The notes under the pieces: generated by a model
The model's input: only the letters and a program-made list of their open reading frames with translations
Databases searched by the model: none
What the model was told of the DNA's origin: nothing
From: Candidatus Kapaibacterium sp.
GTDB lineage: Bacteria; Bacteroidota; Ignavibacteria; Kapaibacteriales; UBA2268
DNA length: 64,000 nucleotides
Reading direction: 5' to 3'
Assembly: GCA_026390695.1 (NCBI GenBank)
Contig: JAPLFL010000123.1
Span: 62,001 to 126,000 of the forward strand
Translations under genes and position numbers: made by a program
Shown: positions 52,069-60,628 of the stretch, in pieces
Position numbering within the stretch: position 1 is the stretch's first letter
Layout: the number at the start of each line of letters is the position of its first letter

Positions 52069-52473
52069 ATGAATATCACAGAAATATTTGACAATTATAA
52101 AAGTATCGCCGTTGTCGGAATGTCCAAAAATGCCACTAAACCATCTAATAGTGTTCCGGTATTTATGAAAAACCAAGGCTATAATATCATTCCGGTCAAT
52201 CCAAGTGCTGACGAAATTGAAGGAATGAAGTGCTGGTCAGCACTGGCGGATGTACCTGAGAAGATTGACATAGTAAATGTGTTCCGTCCGTCAGATGCCG
52301 CTTTGGAAGTAGTTAAAGAAGCAGTCCAAAGAAAAATATCCAATGGTGATATCAGCGCAATATGGCTGCAGGAAGGAATTATTAATGACGAAGCAAAAGC
52401 CCTTGCAGAAGCTAACTCTATTGAATTTATTCAAAATAAATGTATGTATAAAGAATATGTGAATGTAAAATGA
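52069..52473 (+). CDS. CoA-binding protein (YccU-like)
   Basis: The 134-residue protein has the CoA-binding Rossmann fold of the succinyl-CoA-ligase alpha type: SIAVVGMSKNATKPSNSVPVFMKNQGYNIIPVNP, then VNVFRPSDAALEVVKEA and IWLQEGIINDEA. The C-terminal FIQNKCMYKEY with a conserved Cys is typical. Function unknown. It overlaps the cupin gene by four bases. Confidence 0.9.
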   Translation: MNITEIFDNYKSIAVVGMSKNATKPSNSVPVFMKNQGYNIIPVNPSADEIEGMKCWSALADVPEKIDIVNVFRPSDAALEVVKEAVQRKISNGDISAIWLQEGIINDEAKALAEANSIEFIQNKCMYKEYVNVK

Positions 52474-52736
52474 AAATAGTTATTCAAAAATTAACAGATG
52501 ACCAGATCAGATTATTGGGAATAAAACAATGGCCTGTCTGGACAAAAGAAATTTCGGAATTTGATTGGTTCTATGACGAGAGAGAACAATGTTACTTGCT
52601 CGAAGGACAGGTACGTGTTGATACCGAGTTTGCATCAGTAGAATTCGGAAAAGGAGACTTTGTAACCTTCCCCAAAGGCTTACAATGCAAATGGAGAATC
52701 AGTCAAGCAGTGCGTAAACACTATAATTTCGGATAA
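52470..52736 (+). CDS. Small cupin-domain protein
   Basis: The 88-residue protein is a single DUF861-like cupin: [24 protein letters not shown], then [19 protein letters not shown]. His residues typical of metal cupins are sparse; Glu and Cys occur instead, so the metal site is unclear. It lies four bases before the cysteine-synthase-like gene and overlaps the CoA-binding gene. Confidence 0.88.
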   Translation: MKIVIQKLTDDQIRLLGIKQWPVWTKEISEFDWFYDEREQCYLLEGQVRVDTEFASVEFGKGDFVTFPKGLQCKWRISQAVRKHYNFG

Positions 52737-52740
52737 AAAA

Positions 52741-53799
52741 ATGGATATTAAACAAAAACTCATAGGACTTGAATTCATTGTAGGCAATACACCAATGCTT
52801 GAGATTGAATATTCATACAAAGGGAAAAAACGTAAAATTTATTCCAAAGCTGAAAATCTAAATCTTACCGGAAGCATAAAAGATAGAATGGCTCTGCATA
52901 TTCTTAAAAAAGCTTATCAAAACGGTTTACTCCAAACGGGTACTCACATTATCGAAGCAACAAGCGGCAATACAGGAATATCCTTTTCGGCAATAGGCAG
53001 GGCTTTAGGATGTAGCGTTACAATATTTATGCCTGACTGGATGAGCGCAGAGCGTATAAACTTAATCAAAAGTTATGGCGCCAATATTAAACCGGTCAGC
53101 CATGATGAAGGAGGATTTTTAGGTAGTATAAAACGATCTGAAGAATTAGCTCTTTGTATTCCAAATTCGTTTTTGCCATGCCAGTTCTCAAATATTGACA
53201 ATGTTGAAGCACATTATTTAACAACAGGTCCCGAAATCTGCTATCAATTACAAAGCATTAATCTTATTCCCGATGCTTTTGTTGCAGGAGTCGGAACAGG
53301 TGGCACAATCATGGGAGTCGGCAAGTACCTTAGAGAGCAAGTTCCTGAAATTTCAATTCATCCTCTTGAACCATCAAATTCACCTACACTTTCTACCGGT
53401 TATAAAGTTGGAAAGCATAGAATCCAAGGGATTTCCGATGAATTTATACCGTCAATTGTCAAGTTAGATGAAATAGATTCGGTTATCAGTGTTGATGATG
53501 GAGATGCGATAATAATGGCTCAGAAATTGACTGCTGATCTTGGCATTGGCGTTGGCATTTCGAGTGGAGCTAATTTTTTAGGTGCTGTAATGCTTCAAAA
53601 TTTATTAGGAGATGATAAGGTAATTGTAACGGTATTTCCCGACGATAATAAAAAATACTTGAGTACCGATTTATTACGTGAAGAGAATGTATTAGATGGA
53701 TTTCTCTCAAGTTCAATTGAATTAGAGGGATTTTCATCCTTTAAGCGTTCATGCAAGGTTTGTGATTCGAAGGAACTTGCTCATCAGCATGGTGGCTAA
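52741..53799 (+). CDS. Cysteine-synthase-family PLP enzyme with Cys-rich tail
   Basis: The 352-residue protein is a beta-replacing PLP enzyme of the CysK/CysM group. PLP Lys47 lies in [10 protein letters not shown], the phosphate loop [17 protein letters not shown] follows, and [17 protein letters not shown] binds the cofactor phosphate. The C-terminal extension (about 325-352) ends in [16 protein letters not shown], a CxxC plus two His pattern that could bind metal or sulfur. Substrate may be O-acetylserine or another activated serine. It is co-transcribed with the CoA-binding and cupin genes. Confidence 0.88.
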   Translation: MDIKQKLIGLEFIVGNTPMLEIEYSYKGKKRKIYSKAENLNLTGSIKDRMALHILKKAYQNGLLQTGTHIIEATSGNTGISFSAIGRALGCSVTIFMPDWMSAERINLIKSYGANIKPVSHDEGGFLGSIKRSEELALCIPNSFLPCQFSNIDNVEAHYLTTGPEICYQLQSINLIPDAFVAGVGTGGTIMGVGKYLREQVPEISIHPLEPSNSPTLSTGYKVGKHRIQGISDEFIPSIVKLDEIDSVISVDDGDAIIMAQKLTADLGIGVGISSGANFLGAVMLQNLLGDDKVIVTVFPDDNKKYLSTDLLREENVLDGFLSSSIELEGFSSFKRSCKVCDSKELAHQHGG

Positions 53800-53840
53800 T
53801 ATTATTTTCTATTAGAAGGCGGTTATTCTTCCGAAAATAT

Positions 53841-55145
53841 TCACTCCAGATCTGCATTAACAATCAGTTTCACTGATTCAATGCTAATGTTCGAGCATTT
53901 TACTATCCTACACAGGTATTGATCAAGTTCAATTTCATCGTTAATATTCGGAATTTTCCCAATAATACTCGTTATAAGTCCGCCAACAGTCTCATAATCA
54001 TCATGTTCAGGCAATGGAAGCGGCAGAAACTCATTCGCATCCGCTATGGCAATTTGCGCTAAGACAAGATATTCATTTTTATTTAATTTTGTGACTAAAG
54101 GCTGCTCTTCGTCGTATTCATCCTGAATTTCACCGACTAATTCTTCGAGTATATCTTCCATTGTTACAATTCCGGCAGTACCGCCAAATTCATCCAGCAC
54201 TACAGCCAGATGTACATGATCCTTCTGAAGTTTTTTTAGCAACTCATTAATCATTAGATTTTCTTGAATGAAGCAAACAGGGCGGATAATATCGTGGGGA
54301 ATGATTAATCCTTTATAATGCACCATACTTAAAATATCTTTTGCATAAATAATTCCAATGATATTATCAATCGAGTCGCTATAGACGGGCATTCTGGAGT
54401 ATCCCTCTTCAATAAATTTTGTTACGATCACTTCATAATCAGTGTTTAATTCAAGAGCAACCACTTTGTTTTGAGGCACCATTATTTGCTTAACCGGTGT
54501 ATCGGCAAAGTCAAATACATTTTCGAGCAATTCATGTTCAGTACTATCGAATAAGCCGCTTTCAGCGCTCTCTTCTAATAAATAGCGCAATTCGTCAGGA
54601 CTATGGAGATCATGTTCAGGATTGTTAGTATTAATAGAAAGAAGTTTAAGAATTTTATCCGAAGTCGTTGCTAAAAGCCAGATCAAAGGCTTAAACAAGA
54701 AATAGAATATTCGCAGGGGAATTGCCACAAATAGTGAAACCCCCACTGTGCGCTGAATTGCAATCGATTTGGGTGCTAATTCACCAAAAACAATATGCAA
54801 GAAGGTAATCGAAAGAAAGGCAACCGGCAAAGCTATTTTGTGGGCTAATTCAGGTTCAAGATGAATGTGAATCGTGTTGAAAAAATTAAGAATTATTCCA
54901 GCAACCATCCCCTCACCTATCCATCCAAGGCCAAGACTGGCAAGCGTTATACCAAGTTGAGTTGCAGAAAGGTATCCGTCCAAATGAGTTTTAATTCCCC
55001 TGACTATACCAGCAAGGAAGCTGCCATTGCGGATTTCTATTTCTATTTGTGAATTTCGGATCTTTACCAGAGCAAATTCTGCTGCAACAAAAAATCCGTT
55101 CATAAAGACCAGAAGCAAAGTAACGATTATATTCCAGATAAGCAT
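53841..55145 (-). CDS. CorC/HlyC-type CNNM transporter-family protein
   Basis: The 434-residue protein has an N-terminal CNNM (DUF21) domain of three to four helices (NGFFVAAEFALVKIRNSQIE), two CBS domains (about 205-330, VKQIMVPQNKVVAL, FGGTAGIVTMEDILEELVGEI) and a CorC_HlyC domain at the C terminus (YLVLAQIAIADANEFL). Related proteins export or regulate magnesium; the name haemolysin is historical. It follows recO by one base on the same strand. Confidence 0.92.
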   Translation of the reverse strand: MLIWNIIVTLLLVFMNGFFVAAEFALVKIRNSQIEIEIRNGSFLAGIVRGIKTHLDGYLSATQLGITLASLGLGWIGEGMVAGIILNFFNTIHIHLEPELAHKIALPVAFLSITFLHIVFGELAPKSIAIQRTVGVSLFVAIPLRIFYFLFKPLIWLLATTSDKILKLLSINTNNPEHDLHSPDELRYLLEESAESGLFDSTEHELLENVFDFADTPVKQIMVPQNKVVALELNTDYEVIVTKFIEEGYSRMPVYSDSIDNIIGIIYAKDILSMVHYKGLIIPHDIIRPVCFIQENLMINELLKKLQKDHVHLAVVLDEFGGTAGIVTMEDILEELVGEIQDEYDEEQPLVTKLNKNEYLVLAQIAIADANEFLPLPLPEHDDYETVGGLITSIIGKIPNINDEIELDQYLCRIVKCSNISIESVKLIVNADLE

Positions 55146-55146
55146 A

Positions 55147-55881
55147 TTATAAATTCAATAAATTTTCCATTTTAAATATAATAACTTTATCGTTATGATA
55201 ACTCAAGTATGCCGCAAAAAATTTTATTAGTTCATGCTGCATCTCAATATTTGGATTCAGTTTCAGAGATACTTCCAATCCTCCAAAACAAAGTTTTTGC
55301 AGAAATAAATAACTCTTGAAGTGCAATCGAAAAATATTTTTAGAATAAATTACTTCATCTAATATCGAAAAATTTTCAAGTGAAATATAGAGAAAATCTT
55401 TCTGATTATCGTCTGTAGTGTAAGTAAAACCCATGCCATACCCTAACAGATCAACAAGATCAAGAATAAATAATGAAAAAACAGAGAACGCATTTATACA
55501 TACAAGTTCAATATTATCATAAAATTCAACAAGGAGTTGGTATAGTGCCTCATTGGCTGCGTATTCTTCTTGAGTTTTGCTGATTGTTTCTGCAATCATC
55601 AGACCAATAGCCAACTTTTGATAATTTCCATGAACTTGTTTGCCATAGCTCAATAGTTCAGCATTTGTTAAAAACTGAAGATCGGACTGAGGCTTTTTAT
55701 TAAACCAAATAGTGCTCTTGGAGAGAGGTTCGAGCGATGCACCAAATCTACTTTTTGATTGTCGCGCTCCCTTAGCTATGAGTGAAAATCTGCCAAACTC
55801 ACGTGAAAAAACTGAAATTATTTTGCTTGTATCGCTGTATTTCCGGGAATTGAGGATTATGGCTTCTGTTTCACAAAGCAT
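55147..55881 (-). CDS. recO: DNA repair protein RecO
   Basis: RecO loads RecA on SSB-coated single strands and anneals DNA with RecR. The 244-residue protein has the N-terminal OB-fold signature LCETEAIILNSRKYSDTSKIISVFSREFGRFSLIAKGARQS and the helical C-terminal domain. The zinc-binding cysteines of many RecO proteins are not obvious here. It is the first gene of an operon with the CorC-like gene. Confidence 0.92.
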   Translation of the reverse strand: MLCETEAIILNSRKYSDTSKIISVFSREFGRFSLIAKGARQSKSRFGASLEPLSKSTIWFNKKPQSDLQFLTNAELLSYGKQVHGNYQKLAIGLMIAETISKTQEEYAANEALYQLLVEFYDNIELVCINAFSVFSLFILDLVDLLGYGMGFTYTTDDNQKDFLYISLENFSILDEVIYSKNIFRLHFKSYLFLQKLCFGGLEVSLKLNPNIEMQHELIKFFAAYLSYHNDKVIIFKMENLLNL

Positions 55882-56064
55882 ATTTATCAGTAATTATTAG
55901 CAAACTAATTGATTTTATTTATTTTTCAACATTAAATTAAGTAAATTTGTCGGAACGAATAAACAAATTTATCATTTATTAAAAATACGGCGAAATTTAT
56001 ATCAAATAATAGAATGATGGCTGATTTCGGATGGTATGTTTCATTAATTATTTAAATTAAGAAA

Positions 56065-57195
56065 ATGAAAAAAATTGCAGTTTTAGGTGCAGGCATGGTA
56101 GGATCAGCCATGGCTCGTGATTTATCAAAAAAGAATCTGGTATGTTCCTTTGATATTAATATTGAGAATTTAAATTCATTGAATGGTATCGAAAACATCA
56201 GCACTCATCAAGCTGATCTGTCGCGCTATGACGATATACCTGAGCTAATCAGAGATTACGATTTAGTAATCGGTGCTGTCCCGGGCTTTATGGGCTATAG
56301 GACTGTCGAAAAAGTAATTGAGGCAAAAAAAAATATTGTTGATATTTCATTTTTCCCGGAAAATTGTTTAGCTCTCGATTCACTTGCCCGCGAAGCCGGA
56401 GTGATAGCCATAGTTGATTGTGGCGTTGCTCCTGGAATGGGAAATATTTTACTTGGCTATCATAATGCCAAGATGGATATTCAGCACTTTGAATGCCTTG
56501 TTGGAGGTTTACCGTTTGAACGCAGAATGCCATTTCAATACAAAGCACCTTTTTCACCGGTGGATGTGTTAGAGGAATATACTCGACCTGCCAGATATGT
56601 GGAAAATGGGAATATAATCACAAGAACTGCTATGAGTGATTTGGAATATGTGGATTTCACAACTGTTGGCACTTTAGAGAGCTTTAATAGTGACGGACTG
56701 CGTAGTTTGATCTATACAATGAAAATTCCGAATATGAAGGAGAAAACATTGCGTTACCCTGGTCATATTCGCTTAATGTGTGATTTACGTGATGCCGGAT
56801 TTTTTTCTTCTCAGGAAATTCAAATGGGGAAAGCTGCACTCAGACCAATTGATTTTACATCGAAGATACTTTTTGACTCATGGAAATTAAATCCGGGTGA
56901 CAAAGAATTTACTATTATGAGAATTACTATTGATGGCACTGAAAGCGGCAATGCCGTGAGTTATATATACAATCTGTTTGATGAATATGATGAAGTAACC
57001 TCAATAAGCTCTATGGCAAGAACTACCGGTTATACAGCCACTGCTGCTGCAGAACTTATTCTTCAGAATAAATTCAACCGTATTGGGATTTCACCACCTG
57101 AGTTTATTGGTGAAAGTGAACTTGCCACGAAATTTATTCTTGATTACTTAGCCGAAAGGAATGTTAATTATAAATTGTCAATTGTGAATTATTAA
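56065..57195 (+). CDS. Saccharopine dehydrogenase-family oxidoreductase
   Basis: The 376-residue protein has an N-terminal Rossmann motif VLGAGMVGSAMARDL and the family's C-terminal domain (GVAPGMGNILLGY, ADCGV-like VDCGVAPG, LRYPGHIRLM). Related enzymes act on lysine, saccharopine or similar amino acids with NAD(P). No lysine genes lie nearby, so the substrate is open. TAAATTTG at 55942-55949 is a possible -7 box. Confidence 0.85.
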   Translation: MKKIAVLGAGMVGSAMARDLSKKNLVCSFDINIENLNSLNGIENISTHQADLSRYDDIPELIRDYDLVIGAVPGFMGYRTVEKVIEAKKNIVDISFFPENCLALDSLAREAGVIAIVDCGVAPGMGNILLGYHNAKMDIQHFECLVGGLPFERRMPFQYKAPFSPVDVLEEYTRPARYVENGNIITRTAMSDLEYVDFTTVGTLESFNSDGLRSLIYTMKIPNMKEKTLRYPGHIRLMCDLRDAGFFSSQEIQMGKAALRPIDFTSKILFDSWKLNPGDKEFTIMRITIDGTESGNAVSYIYNLFDEYDEVTSISSMARTTGYTATAAAELILQNKFNRIGISPPEFIGESELATKFILDYLAERNVNYKLSIVNY

Positions 57196-57205
57196 TTGCG
57201 AATTT

Positions 57206-59146
57206 ATGTACTTGAAATTTTTACTAAATATGCTAATTTTTTTAATAATCAACTTTAGCTATTTAATGGCTTCTACTCCTATCTGCGGGCCGGAGACACA
57301 TAATCAGCAAGCCTTTGATATTCTGCATTATGATGTGGTACTTGATTTGACGCTTGCTCCAACTCCAGTAACCAAAGGAATTGCCACTATCTCGCTACGA
57401 TGGCTGAAGGATAGAACAAATGAAGATTTTTATTTTATGTTGAGATCTCTTATTATTGATAGTATTTTTTATAATGGGAAGTCTTCATTAGCAAATATTA
57501 ATGGCAACACGTCCGATTCAATTTATTATTACTCTGTCACGCCTCTGGGAGCAAAGCTTGATACTGATATTGTAAAAATATATTATTCCGGTACTATGAC
57601 TTCGGAACCTGGAACTCAGGCATGGGGCGGCGTTCTGAGCTATCCGACACAACAGATATTGTTTTCTAACGGTGTTGGTTTTCATAATAATTATGTGTCT
57701 GCAACTCAGCACTGGATGCCATGCTTTGACCATCCATCGGATAAAGCTACCTTTTCAGGACATTTCAAAGTAAAGAAAAATATGATTTGCGCTTCAGTAG
57801 GAATGCTTAAAATTGACAGTAGCAGCAGTGATTATAATATTTACAACTGGGAAGAGAAATTTCCATGCGCATCCTACCTGATGACATTCGGTGTGGCACC
57901 TTTCAAGGAACTCAGGTTTGACACAGACTCTCTGCCAGTGGTCGTTTATACATATAAAGATACTACACAAACAAGACACACCTTTAAATTGATCACAAAA
58001 GCAATTTCGATGCTTGAACGTTATTTTGGTAAATATCCATTTGACAAAGTTGGCTACTATACTGCTCCGGTCGGATCAATGGAGCATCAAACCATGATAA
58101 CTTTATCTGATGCACTGATTAGCCCGACTGATACTATCAATAAAAATGCTTACCATGAACTTTCACACATGTGGTTTGGTGATATGCTGACATGTGCTGA
58201 TTTCACTCACGCGTGGCTCAATGAAAGTTTTGCAACGTTTACTGAATCGCTGTGGCGTGGAGAACTTAATGGTTTTAATGATTATCTGAACAGTCAAAAA
58301 GAGAAGTTGTCCCGATATTTAAATTATTTGGTTCCTCAGGATGGCGTTATACCGCTTTATCATTTTCCAAGAGAAAAAACATCTAATTATCCAGAAACAA
58401 TTTATCAAAAAGGTGCACTCGTTCTTGGTATGCTCCGGTATATTGTGGGTGATTCCTTATATTTTTTATCAATGAAGAAATATCTTGAAAAATTTAAATA
58501 TGGAAATGTAACTTCCGAGGAACTGAAGAGCGTCTTAGAGCAATACTGCAAAACTGATCTTACAAGTTTTTTTAATCAATGGATTTATGGCGCCGGTTTT
58601 CCTATTCTTACTATTGAAGCTCATAAAATGCCAAACGCAAATGGAAAAGTTGATTGTGCAATTTATATAAACCAGACTCAGCCTGCCAATTACGGCATTT
58701 ATACTGAATTGCCGCTTGAATTCACATTTACAGATTCAGCATCGAATAAATTTAATAGAGTCTATTACCCGAAATCAGCTAATGATGTTGCTCAGTTCAA
58801 AGATTTGGATAATTTTGTTTCTTGTCAGGTAAATTCTGGACCTTCTGTAAGATCTTTGATTAAAATCACAAGTATTAAAACCGAAATATTTTCTTTTGAC
58901 CAAACTTTAAACACCGAAATATATCCTAATCCAGCAACTGATGAGATTTTTGTAGATTATCAAACTAACAATAATCAAAAGAATGAAATTAAAATATTTA
59001 ATCAATTAGGAGAATGTGTCTATAAACTTTTAACAGATGATAATTTTTTGAAAGTAGATGTTAGCAGATTGTCTGATGGAATTTATTTTCTGAATCATTC
59101 AACGGGTACGAATAATGCCAGAGTTAGATTTCTGATTGCGAGATAA
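57206..59146 (+). CDS. M1-family metallopeptidase with type IX sorting domain
   Basis: The 646-residue aminopeptidase-type protein has a signal peptide (1-22), an N-terminal beta-saddle domain and the catalytic zinc site His317-Glu318-x-x-His321 with Glu340 (18 residues later). The exopeptidase loop, GAMEN in classical enzymes, reads GSMEH (290-294). The C-terminal 80 residues are a type A sorting domain (NTEIYPNPATDEIFVDY, LGECVYKL, LSDGIYFL). It should be secreted by the type IX system for peptide feeding outside the cell. The preceding gene ends ten bases upstream. Confidence 0.92.
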   Translation: MYLKFLLNMLIFLIINFSYLMASTPICGPETHNQQAFDILHYDVVLDLTLAPTPVTKGIATISLRWLKDRTNEDFYFMLRSLIIDSIFYNGKSSLANINGNTSDSIYYYSVTPLGAKLDTDIVKIYYSGTMTSEPGTQAWGGVLSYPTQQILFSNGVGFHNNYVSATQHWMPCFDHPSDKATFSGHFKVKKNMICASVGMLKIDSSSSDYNIYNWEEKFPCASYLMTFGVAPFKELRFDTDSLPVVVYTYKDTTQTRHTFKLITKAISMLERYFGKYPFDKVGYYTAPVGSMEHQTMITLSDALISPTDTINKNAYHELSHMWFGDMLTCADFTHAWLNESFATFTESLWRGELNGFNDYLNSQKEKLSRYLNYLVPQDGVIPLYHFPREKTSNYPETIYQKGALVLGMLRYIVGDSLYFLSMKKYLEKFKYGNVTSEELKSVLEQYCKTDLTSFFNQWIYGAGFPILTIEAHKMPNANGKVDCAIYINQTQPANYGIYTELPLEFTFTDSASNKFNRVYYPKSANDVAQFKDLDNFVSCQVNSGPSVRSLIKITSIKTEIFSFDQTLNTEIYPNPATDEIFVDYQTNNNQKNEIKIFNQLGECVYKLLTDDNFLKVDVSRLSDGIYFLNHSTGTNNARVRFLIAR

Positions 59147-59340
59147 GTGGCAATTATTTATTGATAAATCCCGATTATATAGAGTCTCATTAATATTCTT
59201 AAAAGTCAGACATGAATCTCTAACCCACGCTTAGTAGAACAATCATTCTTGTTTGTTTTTTTTTTGACTCAATGTAAAAACAATAATAAACCTTATAATC
59301 GTCTATATTTTAAATCGAATGTAAACTTTTAAGAATAGAT

Positions 59341-59961
59341 ATGGAAAAAGTTCAACTTATTGTATTAGGATTATCCGCCTCACCTGCAAGTAATAATGCT
59401 TATGCTCTGATTCTGAAAGAAGTGGAAGGAAACCGCCGTTTACCGATAATTATCGGTGCTTTCGAGGCTCAGGCAATAGCATTGGAAATGGAAGAAGTGA
59501 TGCCACCACGGCCAATGACTCACGATTTACTTAAAACTATGTTAGATCAGTTCAATGTTGGCTTAGGTGAAGTAGTAATTAATGATCTGCGCGATGGAAC
59601 ATTTTATGCAGAACTTGTTTTCGATAGTTATGACGACAGTATAGATTGTCGCCCAAGCGATGCTATAGCACTTGCTATGCGTTGTAATGCTCCTATCTAT
59701 GTGCATCGTGATATATTGGATGAAACCGGCGTATTACCTCAATTGGAGGATTTTGACGAAGCTTTCGGTGTTCCGGCAGGATCGTCAGGATCGGCGTCCA
59801 GCCCATATAAACAAAAAAAGAACACTTCCGAACAGGAAAAAACAGGCAAATCTAAGTTAGATCATCTGCAGCAGCTTTTAAGCAAAGCCATAAACGAAGA
59901 AAATTATGAACGTGCCGCTGATTTACGTGATGAAATAAACAGATTGTTATCGAATCAATAA
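59341..59961 (+). CDS. Bifunctional nuclease (DUF151) domain protein with UvrB/UvrC motif
   Basis: The 206-residue protein has a DUF151 bifunctional-nuclease domain (1-135: VLKEVEGNRRLPIIIGAFEAQAIALEME-type block, DCRPSDAIALAMRC) followed by a Lys/Ser-rich linker and a UVR helical hairpin (LSKAINEENYERAADLRDEINRLL). The fusion occurs widely in Bacteroidota. Plant relatives degrade DNA and RNA; the bacterial role is not settled. The gene stands alone. Confidence 0.9.
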   Translation: MEKVQLIVLGLSASPASNNAYALILKEVEGNRRLPIIIGAFEAQAIALEMEEVMPPRPMTHDLLKTMLDQFNVGLGEVVINDLRDGTFYAELVFDSYDDSIDCRPSDAIALAMRCNAPIYVHRDILDETGVLPQLEDFDEAFGVPAGSSGSASSPYKQKKNTSEQEKTGKSKLDHLQQLLSKAINEENYERAADLRDEINRLLSNQ

Positions 59962-59997
59962 ATTTTAGGTTTTAAGGAAAGGATAATAATTGGCTAA

Positions 59998-60504
59998 TCA
60001 ATCATTATCCTTATCGTTTTTATTCTTCTCAGGATTACTTTGTGGGCTGCTATCTTGATTAAAGTTGGAGCGGATTTCCGTATGCCTTATCTCTCCCCCG
60101 CTTCTACCGGTTTGCTGAGCAAAAAACATAGAAGTAGCGCAAATTACCAAAATAACATAAGCAACAGTATTTGAGTATGATTTATTCTTTAAATTTGACC
60201 AGAAGCCAAGTATCGAAACTGCTCCTAAAACAATATTGAAAAACATTAATTTGTCAGCCCATTCGATATGCTTGTTAATACTATCGATTGTTATACCATT
60301 TATATTTTCAACAATATCTTCGGCAGCTTCACCAGATATAAAAGCTGGAAATGTTAAAATTGCAGATGCAATGAAAATCAGATATGAAGTTCGCTTAACG
60401 ATTTCGTTATTTAAAATAATTCCTCCAATAAGCACCAACATGCCAACAATCGGAAATATTATTGGTAAATGATTCAGCAAAAGATGAGCATGAACAGGAT
60501 TCAT
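59998..60504 (-). CDS. Small DUF2231-like membrane protein
   Basis: The 168-residue protein has four helices (about 8-30, 38-55, 82-102 and 108-130) and begins HAHLLLNHLPIIFPIVGMLVLI, similar to DUF2231 proteins that may be quinone- or haem-linked. His residues in the first loop (HAH, NH) are notable. The C terminus is a charged Asn/Lys/Asp tail (SNPEKNKNDKDND). Function unknown. It lies 125 bases upstream, in order of transcription, from nothing recognisable; sprA ends further right on the same strand. Confidence 0.65.
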   Translation of the reverse strand: MNPVHAHLLLNHLPIIFPIVGMLVLIGGIILNNEIVKRTSYLIFIASAILTFPAFISGEAAEDIVENINGITIDSINKHIEWADKLMFFNIVLGAVSILGFWSNLKNKSYSNTVAYVILVICATSMFFAQQTGRSGGEIRHTEIRSNFNQDSSPQSNPEKNKNDKDND

Positions 60505-60628
60505 AGAAATTCCTTTAAAAATAACTAAAATACTAAATTAAGTTCATAAAGTTTTAAAGTTGATGGTAATTCTATTATAAAAGTGTAACAATACCATTAA
60601 TCATTGATCATTATTAATTAACATTTAA

